This document shows, piece after piece, positions 1-6,292 of a stretch of DNA of 7,391 nucleotides. The DNA comes from Micavibrio sp964400125 (lineage in GTDB: Bacteria > Pseudomonadota > Alphaproteobacteria > Micavibrionales > Micavibrionaceae), in assembly GCA_964400125.1 (NCBI GenBank), contig CAYNSR010000031.1, forward strand, positions 1-7,391, in the 5' to 3' direction. The position numbers and the translations under genes were made by a program. Within the stretch, counting starts at the first letter, position 1. The number at the start of each line of letters is the position of its first letter. The notes below the pieces were generated by a model, which saw only the letters and a list, made by a program, of their open reading frames with translations, ran no database searches and was not told where the DNA came from.

Positions 1-362
1 AACAAAACCCCCTGCTCCGCCCACCGGGTCAGGTCGCCATGCGGCGGCATTTTCGTGCCGTATTCGGCGGAGATTTCCTTATAGATATTCATCAGACTGG
101 GTGGGACAGGCACACCCCGGCGCACCGAAAACGCCAGCCCATGCGCCTGACCGGGGCCATGATACGGGTCCTGCCCGATAATGACGACCTTCACAGCGTC
201 AAAGGGCGTTGTATTCATGGCGTTGAAGATTTCCGCCCCTTGCGGATAGATCACGCGCCCGGCTGCTTTTTCTGCCTTTAAAAACGCCTTCAACTGCGCC
301 ATATAAGGCCGATCAAACTCATTGCCGATATGGTCGAGCCAGCTTTTTTCAAGTTTAATCAT
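1..362 (-). CDS. ung: Uracil-DNA glycosylase, family 1 (partial, N-terminal 120 residues)
   Basis: Removes uracil from DNA, the first step of base excision repair, in the cytoplasm. The minus strand from 362 to 3 reads as an open frame of 120 codons; the rest lies beyond the left edge (family length is about 220-230 residues). It starts MIKLEKSWLDHIGNEF and carries the family-1 signature GQDPYHGPGQAHGLAFS at residues 63-79. Asp65 matches the water-activating aspartate (Asp64 in E. coli Ung) and Tyr67 is the residue that packs against the uracil ring. The PPSLMNIYKE stretch, about residues 87-96, is also typical. The ATG at 362-360 is supported by the plus-strand CTCCT at 368-372, read as AGGAG with 5 nt spacing. 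No frameshift is visible. It is transcribed away from the plus-strand gene at 520. Identification rests on the active-site motif and is very secure. Confidence 0.96.
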   Translation of the reverse strand, partial: MIKLEKSWLDHIGNEFDRPYMAQLKAFLKAEKAAGRVIYPQGAEIFNAMNTTPFDAVKVVIIGQDPYHGPGQAHGLAFSVRRGVPVPPSLMNIYKEISAEYGTKMPPHGDLTRWAEQGVL

Positions 363-519
363 TGCAGCTCCTTTTTAGGACAATTGAAAAATACGCACCT
401 ATCGACCTGATTTTAAACCATTTTTCAATATGCTAAGTTTTATTATTGACATAGTATCAATGTACGAGCAAAATTCGTCCGAGTTCTGATAACATTTTGA
501 AGATAGTGGCTTATCAAGA
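363..519. other. AT-rich divergent intergenic region between ung and the 520 gene
   Basis: This 157-bp stretch separates the start of ung (minus) from the start of the gene at 520 (plus), so it must hold the upstream signals of both. It is AT-rich. Seen in it are the AGGAG ribosome binding site of ung at 368-372 and a candidate sigma70-type promoter for the plus-strand gene at 446-474. No convincing ung promoter was found: TAAAAT can be read on the minus strand near 412-417, but it has no good -35. No small ORF or RNA gene is apparent. Confidence 0.6.
446..474 (+). promoter_or_regulatory. Candidate sigma70-type promoter of the 520 gene
   Basis: A perfect TTGACA at 446-451 is followed after 17 bp by CAAAAT at 469-474, which matches four of six bases of TATAAT. 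Transcription would begin near 481, giving a leader of about 40 nt. A short inverted repeat, ATTGA (445-449) and TCAAT (457-461), overlaps the -35 and could be an operator, though it may be chance in AT-rich DNA. The -35 and spacing are good and the -10 is mediocre; there is no experimental support. Confidence 0.42.
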
Positions 520-1194
520 ATGTCGCAACTTACAATAACTTTCTGCGAAAGCATTTTTGGCGAGAACGTGCCGATGCCAAAATTATGCTCTTATATCCGT
601 CCACACCTTCCTAGTCACAGTTTTTTGCGCCTTTCCAAAAACGGGAAACCTGAGTACGAAATTCATGGCGACCCCCAAAGAATGAGAGATGGCGATCTGG
701 AAAGCCCCGAGTCCGATAATTCTATCCCCATGATTATGGATGCTCTTGGACTAAAGCAGTCCGTATGGTATCGGCTCGTAGCCAATATCCAAGCCGGAGA
801 GGATTGCACACCCGAGAATAAGGTATCAGCTTCACTGATGCTATATGACGGCGAAGAGGAGGATGTCCTTCCTCATTGGAATGCTGCATTATCCTGCGCG
901 ATGGATATTAACAACAATCACATTCGTTACAATCTTCTCTTAAAAAATTGCAACACAGCCACCGCCGCTTTATGCAGGGCTGCTGGCATCGATATTGTGA
1001 AAACAGAAACACATACGATAGGATTTCATAAAAAAATTACAGAAATACAGGATGGTTTCCTCCGTCACTTCAGTTTTCAGTCTTCTCCAGAACTACAAAA
1101 TCTACGAGAGATGCAAGAAAATTTAACAAAGAGGATTATAGAGACTGGAAACAAATCCTTGGATAAAACTCGCTTGAACGTGCATCCCGCCTGA
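520..1194 (+). CDS. Uncharacterised protein, possible permuted papain-fold (DeSI/PPPDE-like) cysteine hydrolase
   Basis: A 224-residue protein I do not recognise by name. Two stretches recall the permuted papain fold seen in DeSI/PPPDE deSUMOylase-like and related hydrolases: HSFLRLSKNGKPEYEIHG at 33-50, where His33 would be the catalytic histidine on the first strand, and YNLLLKNCNTATAALC at 137-152, where Cys144 would be the nucleophile at the start of a helix. DeSI proteins have a closely similar Y-N/H-L-F-x-x-N-C-N-T-F segment, with the histidine also before the cysteine. There is no signal peptide or membrane segment, so it is probably cytoplasmic. The C-terminal tail from about 170 looks helical and charged. 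The ATG at 520 has only a weak GA-rich ribosome binding region; Met19 is a possible alternative start, but it would shorten the first strand region. G+C is lower than in the flanking ung and cckA genes, and the gene lies between these two minus-strand genes on the opposite strand, suggesting later insertion. Substrate unknown; the fold assignment is an inference from two motifs. Confidence 0.8.
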   Translation: MSQLTITFCESIFGENVPMPKLCSYIRPHLPSHSFLRLSKNGKPEYEIHGDPQRMRDGDLESPESDNSIPMIMDALGLKQSVWYRLVANIQAGEDCTPENKVSASLMLYDGEEEDVLPHWNAALSCAMDINNNHIRYNLLLKNCNTATAALCRAAGIDIVKTETHTIGFHKKITEIQDGFLRHFSFQSSPELQNLREMQENLTKRIIETGNKSLDKTRLNVHPA

Positions 1195-1248
1195 TTGGTA
1201 GGCCTCTATTTTCTATGAAATTTTCTACACGAAAAACCTGCTCATCAG
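1195..1248. other. Convergent gap between the 520 gene and cckA, no clear terminator
   Basis: The two genes end towards each other across 54 bp. I looked for a hairpin with a T-run on either strand and found none; only very short palindromes such as AGGCCT and GAAATTTTC occur. Termination is either Rho-dependent or inside a coding end. Confidence 0.4.
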
Positions 1249-3750
1249 CTACCCCTCCAGCGCTTCCTTCACCTTCTCCGCCAGTTGCTTGAGCGTGAAG
1301 GGCTTGGGCAGGAACCAGATGTTTTCGCCCATATGGTCCTTTAATTTTTCTTCCGTATAGCCGGAAATAAAAATGATCTTCAGTTTCGGGTTATCCTGCC
1401 GCATGCGCTGGGCCAATGTGGGGCCGTCCATATTGGGCATGATGACATCGGTAATCATCAGGTCGATATGTTTGTTTTCCTGCGCACCCATGACGTTCAA
1501 CGCCGCTTCGCCGCTCTCCGCCGCCAGAACCTGATACCCCTTGTTGGTCAGGGCGCGGGAGGAGAATGTACGCACCGCATCCTCATCCTCGACCAGAAGG
1601 ATACGCGCCGTACCAGTCAGGTCACGCGGCGTTTCGTCGGTGGCACTCTGCACGACATCTTGCTCGACATCCGTTTCCGATGCGCGCGGCAGGAAAATAG
1701 AAAATGTCGTGCCCTGCCCGACAACGCTGTTCACGATCAAATAACCGCCGGTCTGGCGGATGATCCCGTAAACCGTCGCCAGCCCCAACCCGGTCCCTTG
1801 CCCGACAGCCTTTGTGGTGAAGAACGGCTCGAAAATGCGGTCGAGAATATCCTGCGGAATGCCGCTGCCCGTATCGGTGACATCCAGCCGCACCCAGTGT
1901 CCGGGGGGCATGCGGTCACCCGTGCATTCCACCGCCTCCGTGTTTTCATACGCGCTGGTGCTGATGGTCAGGCGTCCGCCCCCGTCCATGGCATCGCGGG
2001 CATTTACCGCCAGATTGATCAGAACCTGTTCCATCTGGCCGACATCGACCTTGACCAGACCTGTGTCACTGCCGTGGACGAGTTCAAGGTCGATATTCGC
2101 ACCGATCAGGCGGCGCAACAGGTGGGACACTTCCGTCAAAATATCGCCGACATCCTGTACACGCGGGCGCAATGTCTGCTGCCGTGAAAAGGCCAGCAAT
2201 TGCCGCACCAGATTGGCGGCACGGTTAGCGTTTTGTTTGATCTGCATGATATCGGCAAAGGACGGATCGCCTGCCTTGTGCCGCAACATCAGCAAATCGC
2301 AAAACCCGATCATCGCCGTCAGCAAATTGTTGAAGTCATGTGCGATTCCGCCAGCCAGTTGCCCGATGGCCTGCATTTTTTGCGACTGGACGAATTGCTG
2401 TTCCAGCGCCTTTTGCTGGGTCAGATCGCTGAAATGCAGCACGATTCCGTCATCGCCGCGAAATTTCCGCGCGAACATCTGCGTGGCGATATTGCGGTCA
2501 TGGCCGATCAGGGTCACTTCCATCGGCGCGGGGGCCTGCTGGCCTTTTTGAATGCGCTCCAGTGCCTGCAATGCCAAGGCACGATCCGCCTCCTCGATCA
2601 GGGCTTCGAAATGCCGCCCCTCCAGCGCATCCACCGTCGTCCCCAGCATGGCAGCCAGCGACAAATTCACATCCGCCAGAACACCTTCCGCGTTCAGCAT
2701 GGCCACGCCCAGCGGCGCTTCTTCAAAAAATCTCTGAAAACGGTCTTCTGACGCCTTCAATGCCTGACGCATCGCCCGCTCCGCCGTCAGGTCGTGCACG
2801 ACGCCACGGGTGCGCACCTTTCCATCCGCCTCATGAACGACGGCCTGCGAAAGCGAGGCCATAAAAATTCTGCCCCCCGGCCCCTTCATCACCAGTTCCG
2901 CCATCTGTTTGGCCCCGCCGCCGGGCAGAATGTCAAAGGGCTGCGCCTCGTAGGGCGGGGATTCAAGATAGGTATGAAGCCGCCCGCCACTCAGCAAATT
3001 CTGGATATCCTCCCCCAGCCAGCGGGCGAGTGTGGCATTGACGAAAACGAATTTTCCGTCCTGATCGACGGAGAAAAAACCGACCGGCGCATTGTCGGTA
3101 AAATCAATCAGCTTTTCCCGTTCCTCGCGAATGGCCCGATCGGAAATGCGCTTGTCGGTAATATCATCCACGCGCCAGTGGATATATCCCGCCCATCCCG
3201 ATACCGGCTGCGCAGTCACCATATACCAGTTTTCGCCTTCCCCGCCGGAGCCGCTGCGCAATTCCAGCGAATCGGTCAACCCGCGCTGGGCCTGATCCGC
3301 CAGCAGGCGAAAATGTGTCAGGGCTTCGGCATCCTCCGTGAACAGATGCGTCAGCGATTGCAAGGACGGCTTGCCAAAAGGCGCGCAGAGATTTTCAAAC
3401 AAATGATTGTAATAGACCGGATGATCGACGCTGTTGGTAATCAATCTGGCACCACGGCTGCCCTCCAGCACCTCGCGCAGCAAAAGGCGCTCTTTTTCCT
3501 GACTGGTATGGAGATGCAGCGCCCTTTGCATGAAAAAGGCGACAAAGGTCGCCAGCGCGAAAGCCAGCCCCGACGCCAGCACGATTTCCTTTTCTACCCC
3601 CATCACCACGGCCAGCACCACGCAAGCCCCGACATAGGTGCCGACAGCCAGAAACACCAGCGCCACACGACCGCGCTTGCGGTCATTTCCCGCAGGCGGC
3701 GTATCGGGACGATGATGGCGGGCGATAAAGTCGCTGTGGTCTGTGGTCAT
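1249..3750 (-). CDS. cckA: CckA-type hybrid sensor histidine kinase/phosphatase
   Basis: Inner-membrane kinase that in alphaproteobacteria feeds phosphate through ChpT to CtrA (and CpdR), controlling cell cycle and early flagellar genes. The 833 residues show a short cytoplasmic N-terminus, two membrane spans (about 28-50 and 56-75), three PAS-like segments (about 95-200, 210-325, 333-445), a HisKA domain with the phosphorylated His471 in GGIAHDFNNLL, an ATPase domain (N box N579/N583, DTGSG 626-630, EPFFTTK 641-647, GQGTGLGL 650-657) and a C-terminal receiver (acidic E721/D722, phospho-acceptor D768 in TDVIMPNMDG, S796, K816). All catalytic residues are present. It is longer than the 691-residue Caulobacter protein, mainly through the extra N-terminal PAS-like segment. 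The ATG at 3750 is the only start before the first membrane span; the ribosome site is weak (AAGGGCG). It lies 138 bp downstream of flhB, so it may be read from the flagellar operon, from its own promoter, or both. The call could only be wrong in that another CckA-like kinase might fill the role; the HisKA sequence is very CckA-like. Confidence 0.93.
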   Translation of the reverse strand: MTTDHSDFIARHHRPDTPPAGNDRKRGRVALVFLAVGTYVGACVVLAVVMGVEKEIVLASGLAFALATFVAFFMQRALHLHTSQEKERLLLREVLEGSRGARLITNSVDHPVYYNHLFENLCAPFGKPSLQSLTHLFTEDAEALTHFRLLADQAQRGLTDSLELRSGSGGEGENWYMVTAQPVSGWAGYIHWRVDDITDKRISDRAIREEREKLIDFTDNAPVGFFSVDQDGKFVFVNATLARWLGEDIQNLLSGGRLHTYLESPPYEAQPFDILPGGGAKQMAELVMKGPGGRIFMASLSQAVVHEADGKVRTRGVVHDLTAERAMRQALKASEDRFQRFFEEAPLGVAMLNAEGVLADVNLSLAAMLGTTVDALEGRHFEALIEEADRALALQALERIQKGQQAPAPMEVTLIGHDRNIATQMFARKFRGDDGIVLHFSDLTQQKALEQQFVQSQKMQAIGQLAGGIAHDFNNLLTAMIGFCDLLMLRHKAGDPSFADIMQIKQNANRAANLVRQLLAFSRQQTLRPRVQDVGDILTEVSHLLRRLIGANIDLELVHGSDTGLVKVDVGQMEQVLINLAVNARDAMDGGGRLTISTSAYENTEAVECTGDRMPPGHWVRLDVTDTGSGIPQDILDRIFEPFFTTKAVGQGTGLGLATVYGIIRQTGGYLIVNSVVGQGTTFSIFLPRASETDVEQDVVQSATDETPRDLTGTARILLVEDEDAVRTFSSRALTNKGYQVLAAESGEAALNVMGAQENKHIDLMITDVIMPNMDGPTLAQRMRQDNPKLKIIFISGYTEEKLKDHMGENIWFLPKPFTLKQLAEKVKEALEG

Positions 3751-3781
3751 AATCGCCCTTTTATCATAAAAACGATGTTTT

Positions 3782-3786
3782 GAATC
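3782..3786. promoter_or_regulatory. GANTC (CcrM-type methylation) site in the cckA leader
   Basis: GAATC lies 4 bp from the palindrome upstream of cckA. In many alphaproteobacteria the cell-cycle methyltransferase CcrM methylates GANTC, and GcrA responds to methylated sites in promoters of cell-cycle genes. The motif is seen; a regulatory role is inferred, and a 5-bp motif with one free base also occurs by chance, including inside coding parts of this window. Confidence 0.35.
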
Positions 3787-3789
3787 ATC

Positions 3790-3807
3790 TATTTACGCTC
3801 GTAAATA
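3790..3807. promoter_or_regulatory. 18-bp palindrome upstream of cckA, candidate operator
   Basis: TATTTACGCTCGTAAATA has perfect 8-bp arms (TATTTACG and CGTAAATA) around a central CT. It sits about 40 bp upstream of the cckA start codon. The arms are AT-rich with a CG core, which suits a dimeric regulator site better than a terminator: the 2-nt centre is too short for a stable RNA loop without opening a pair, and no T-run follows on either strand. The binding protein is unknown. Confidence 0.5.
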
Positions 3808-3888
3808 TCATATTCCTGCAAAAAAATTCCGGGCCATCATGCAAAACGACCATACCCCATATCCAGCGTTCATCCAGATAACGTAGCA

Positions 3889-4965
3889 TCATTTTAATTT
3901 GCCTTTCATACGGAAGACGTAGGAAATAACCTGCGCAACAGCCCTGAAATGTTCCGTCGGAATGGCCTCGTCGATTTCTACAGAATCAAAAAGGACCCGC
4001 GCCAATGGGGGGCTTTCGTAGATCGTGACGTTGTGTTCTTTGGCAATCTCGCGAATCTTCAGAGCGATATTGTCCATCCCCTTGGCGACACAAATCGGCG
4101 CCTCCATGGTATCGGGATCGTAACGCAGCGCCACGGCGAAGTGCGTCGGGTTGGTAATCACCACATCAGCCTTCGGGACATTGGACATCATGCGCTGCCG
4201 GGCCTTCTCGGCGCGCAATTGCCGCAGACGCCCCTTGACCATGGGGTCCCCTTCGCTCTGGCGGTATTCATCCTTCAGTTCCTGCTTGGTCATGCGCATT
4301 TTTTTCATGAACTCCATGCGCTGGTAAACCAGATCCGCGACGGCGATAATCAAAAATGCAATCAGCGTCCCGGCCAGCATACGCAGCACCAGAAATTTCA
4401 TTTCACCGAGCATAAGCAAAAGCGGCAATCCAACCATATGGTCGACCGTCCCGAAATAGGGCCGCAGCAAGACAATCGCCACAACGGACACAATCGCCAG
4501 TTTCAATATGCCCTTGACGAATTCCAGCACGGCGCGGCGGGAAAACAGGCGTTCGAAGCCCTTGACCGGCGACAGCTTGCTTAAATCCGGCTTGAGAATT
4601 TCCGGGGCCCAAAGCGGCCCAACCTGCAAAAAAGGCCCGAGAAACGCCGCCAGCATCAGGATAATCAGCGGCAAAGCGAGAATTTTCATCATCTCGACGA
4701 ACGCGCCGCTTAAAACGATGCCGATCCCCCCCGGCGCCCCCGGCAGGGCATGCGATTGTTCGAGATAGAACCTTAAAAATTCCCGCATATTGGACAACAT
4801 CGGCGGAGACACGGCCATCACCAGCAACGTTGCCACCAGCAGCATCAGCCAGCTATTCATTTCCCGGCTGAGCGCCACCTGCCCTTTTCGTCGAGCCTCT
4901 TCAATGCGTTTCGGCGTCGGGTCTTCGGTTTTCGAGGCGTCATCGGGCTTGTCGCCATCGCTCAT
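3889..4965 (-). CDS. flhB: Flagellar type III export switch protein FlhB
   Basis: Inner-membrane component of the flagellar export gate that switches substrate class from rod/hook to filament proteins. The 358 residues begin with the conserved cytoplasmic DPTPKRIEEARRKGQVALS (about 15-33), followed by four membrane spans (about 38-55, 85-111, 147-168, 183-212), then the linker and the cytoplasmic autocleavage domain with NPTH at 272-275; cleavage falls between Asn272 and Pro273. The YDPDTMEAPICVAKG (282-296) and IYESPPLARVLF (315-326) stretches are family features. Length matches the usual 350-380. The ATG overlaps the fliR stop as ATGA (4962-4965) and has a strong site, AGGAGGG with 7 nt spacing, lying inside the fliR end, so translation is probably coupled. 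The stop is TGA at 3891-3889. Confidence 0.97.
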   Translation of the reverse strand: MSDGDKPDDASKTEDPTPKRIEEARRKGQVALSREMNSWLMLLVATLLVMAVSPPMLSNMREFLRFYLEQSHALPGAPGGIGIVLSGAFVEMMKILALPLIILMLAAFLGPFLQVGPLWAPEILKPDLSKLSPVKGFERLFSRRAVLEFVKGILKLAIVSVVAIVLLRPYFGTVDHMVGLPLLLMLGEMKFLVLRMLAGTLIAFLIIAVADLVYQRMEFMKKMRMTKQELKDEYRQSEGDPMVKGRLRQLRAEKARQRMMSNVPKADVVITNPTHFAVALRYDPDTMEAPICVAKGMDNIALKIREIAKEHNVTIYESPPLARVLFDSVEIDEAIPTEHFRAVAQVISYVFRMKGKLK

Positions 4966-5747
4966 GGCGTTCCCTCCTGACCGGCCTGCATCAGATACAT
5001 CATGCCCTCTTCAAACTGTCCCACCCAGAACAGCATCCCCGCAGAAATGATGATCGAAAGCGTCAGCATGGAAATAAGGATCTGCAACGGGACCGCAAGG
5101 ATAAAAACCTGCACCTGTGGCATCAGGCGCGACAGAATGCCCATGCCTATATAGATCAGCATACCCACGACGATAAACGGCGCCGCGATCTGGACGCCGA
5201 TAGCAAAACTGGCCGCGACCGCCATGGAAATCATCTCGGCCATACTGCCCGCCGCAGGAAACGTCCCGACCGGGAACATCCGGTAGCTTTCCACCAGCCC
5301 ATAGAACAGCATGTAGTGCATATTCGTCGCCATCAGGACGATTACGCCCGTCACCGATAAAAACGCCCCGATAAGGGAACCCTGCGTCGAAAACGCGGGG
5401 TTAAGCAACTGGGCGTTCCCAAGGCCGGACTGCATCGAAATAATCATCCCCGCCGTGTCCAGCGCCATCATGAAAATCCGCGCCATCGTGCCGATAAACA
5501 ACCCGACGACAAATTCCATGATAATCAGGAGAAACAGCGCCGGTCCCGCCGGAATCGTTTGCGGCATCATCGGCAGGATCAGCGGTGCCAGAACCAGCGA
5601 CAGCCCGAGCGCGATATAAAGGCGGATTGTTTGCGGAGTAAAGGAATCGCCGACGCCGGGCATGATGGTAATCGCCGTCCCGACCCGGACAAAGGTCAGA
5701 ATGAAGGCAAAAACTCCGGCGGTTAAAAACTGTTCCAGCGTTTCCAT
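4962..5747 (-). CDS. fliR: Flagellar export gate protein FliR
   Basis: Polytopic inner-membrane protein that with FliP and FliQ forms the helical export gate of the flagellar type III system. The 261 residues (the family is about 250-265) contain about six hydrophobic spans, near 10-30, 42-62, 70-92, 124-150, 175-200 and 210-240. Conserved family stretches are seen at SGLGNAQLLNPAFSTQGS (107-124) and GILSRLMPQVQVFILAVPLQ (203-222). It starts 7 bp after the fliQ stop and its own stop overlaps the flhB start by 4 bp. Its ribosome binding site is weak and lies at the end of fliQ, so coupling to fliQ translation is likely. Nothing is broken or missing. Confidence 0.96.
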   Translation of the reverse strand: METLEQFLTAGVFAFILTFVRVGTAITIMPGVGDSFTPQTIRLYIALGLSLVLAPLILPMMPQTIPAGPALFLLIIMEFVVGLFIGTMARIFMMALDTAGMIISMQSGLGNAQLLNPAFSTQGSLIGAFLSVTGVIVLMATNMHYMLFYGLVESYRMFPVGTFPAAGSMAEMISMAVAASFAIGVQIAAPFIVVGMLIYIGMGILSRLMPQVQVFILAVPLQILISMLTLSIIISAGMLFWVGQFEEGMMYLMQAGQEGTP

Positions 5748-5754
5748 GACCGGC

Positions 5755-6021
5755 CTACTGCAGGCCGATTATTTTATCGGCTAAAAGCTCCATGAATTCA
5801 ATCAGCGATGTCGCCATCATCGGCAGCGTCAGAAACAACGCCAGAAAAATCGCCAGAATTTTCGGAACAAAGACCAGTGTCATCTCCTGAATCTGCGTCA
5901 AGGCCTGAATCAGGGCAATTGCCACCCCGACAACCAGCCCCACCATCAGGACAGGAAGACTGATCGTGATGGTCAGCATAATGGCCATACGGGCCAGTTC
6001 AATGATTTCGGTTTCATTCAT
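5755..6021 (-). CDS. fliQ: Flagellar export gate protein FliQ
   Basis: Small inner-membrane subunit of the FliP-FliQ-FliR flagellar export gate. The 88 residues show two membrane hairpin helices (about 13-39 and 50-75) joined by the very conserved QALTQIQEMTLVFVPK (39-54). Length equals that of typical FliQ (about 89). The ATG at 6021 gives the normal N-terminus MNETEIIELARMA; no good Shine-Dalgarno sequence precedes it. It is the first gene of the fliQ-fliR-flhB run. fliP, which often precedes fliQ, is not here: the upstream neighbour is divergent. Confidence 0.96.
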   Translation of the reverse strand: MNETEIIELARMAIMLTITISLPVLMVGLVVGVAIALIQALTQIQEMTLVFVPKILAIFLALFLTLPMMATSLIEFMELLADKIIGLQ

Positions 6022-6073
6022 AAGGGCCAGATTACCAGATGATCCGGCAATCCGAAAAGCCTATATGGGGCTG

Positions 6074-6078
6074 GAATC
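6074..6078. promoter_or_regulatory. GANTC site upstream of fliQ
   Basis: GAATC about 55 bp upstream of the fliQ start. As for the cckA leader, the motif fits CcrM methylation in alphaproteobacteria; a regulatory role here is only inferred. Confidence 0.3.
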
Positions 6079-6171
6079 CGCTGATTATTAAAAATGATAC
6101 CCGCGCCATCATGAAAGACAGGGTTCTATATGTTTAATCCCGCTATGGGGGCGGAGAAATATTCAACCGGG

Positions 6172-6186
6172 TTTATTTTATTTTAA
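6172..6186. promoter_or_regulatory. CtrA-box-like sequence (TTTA-N7-TTAA)
   Basis: TTTA at 6172-6175 and TTAA at 6183-6186 are separated by exactly 7 bp, one base away from the CtrA consensus TTAA-N7-TTAA. On the minus strand it reads TTAA-N7-TAAA. It lies about 150 bp upstream of fliQ and 107 bp upstream of the receiver gene. fliQ is a known CtrA-type early gene in Caulobacter, which makes the site plausible, but the surrounding T-rich run raises the chance of coincidence. Confidence 0.35.
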
Positions 6187-6204
6187 CCAAAATGCCTTAC
6201 CCTC

Positions 6205-6229
6205 ATACTGTGTACATTACACTGAGTAT
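6205..6229. repeat. Imperfect inverted repeat upstream of the receiver-CheX gene
   Basis: ATACTGTGTA (6205-6214) and TACACTGAGTAT (6218-6229) pair as two 5-bp stems (ATACT/AGTAT and GTGTA/TACAC) with CAT as the central loop and a 2-nt TG bulge in the right arm. It lies 64 bp before the start of the receiver gene. It could be an operator or a leader hairpin; no T-run follows it, so it is not a typical terminator. Confidence 0.4.
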
Positions 6230-6292
6230 CTGCCTGCCCTCACCAGCTTAGTTAATTTAAACAAACGCAACACCCAACCCATCCGGTGTCCT

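Larger units (their letters stand above)
3751..3888 (-). other. cckA leader / flhB-cckA intergenic region
   Basis: This 138-bp gap lies between the stop of flhB and the start of cckA, both on the minus strand. It holds an 18-bp palindrome (3790-3807), a GANTC site (3782-3786), and, on the minus strand just upstream of the palindrome, a TATGAT hexamer that could be a -10 but lacks a good -35. No rho-independent terminator for flhB was found, so read-through from the flagellar genes is possible. Confidence 0.5.
6022..6292. other. Divergent control region between fliQ and the receiver-CheX gene
   Basis: This 271-bp AT-rich region must hold the start signals of both the flagellar export operon (leftward) and the receiver gene (rightward). 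Seen in it are a GANTC site (6074-6078), a CtrA-like box (6172-6186), an imperfect inverted repeat (6205-6229) and a short stem directly before the receiver gene start (6270-6289). No clear sigma54 (-24/-12) or strong sigma70 promoter was found on either strand. No ORF or RNA gene is apparent. Confidence 0.55.

Noticed and set aside
39..281. 80-codon open frame on the plus strand
   Set aside because: It lies wholly opposite ung, whose frame has an unmistakable active-site motif; the plus-strand product resembles nothing.
413..427. TTAA-N7-TTCA upstream of the 520 gene considered as a CtrA box
   Set aside because: One mismatch in very AT-rich DNA, with no link of this gene to CtrA; likely chance.
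1468..2551. Long plus-strand open frames (239 and 245 codons) opposite cckA
   Set aside because: They mirror the G+C-rich kinase and ATPase coding region; the translations are rich in Arg, Ser, Pro and His without domain features, as expected of shadow frames.
2794..3783. 329-codon plus-strand open frame opposite the N-terminal half of cckA
   Set aside because: Length alone is notable, but it is the antisense of a continuous PAS/membrane coding region, has no recognisable domain, and the frame only exists because of high G+C codon bias.
3790..3807. Palindrome considered as the rho-independent terminator of flhB
   Set aside because: It is AT-rich, has only a 2-nt centre and no T-run follows it on the minus strand.
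3949..4584. 211-codon plus-strand open frame opposite flhB
   Set aside because: Antisense shadow, rich in His and Gln, of the well-identified FlhB coding sequence.
6100..6120. Minus-strand TGGCGCGGGTATCAT considered as a sigma54 promoter of fliQ
   Set aside because: The -24-like TGGC is present, but the required GC at the -12 position is missing.
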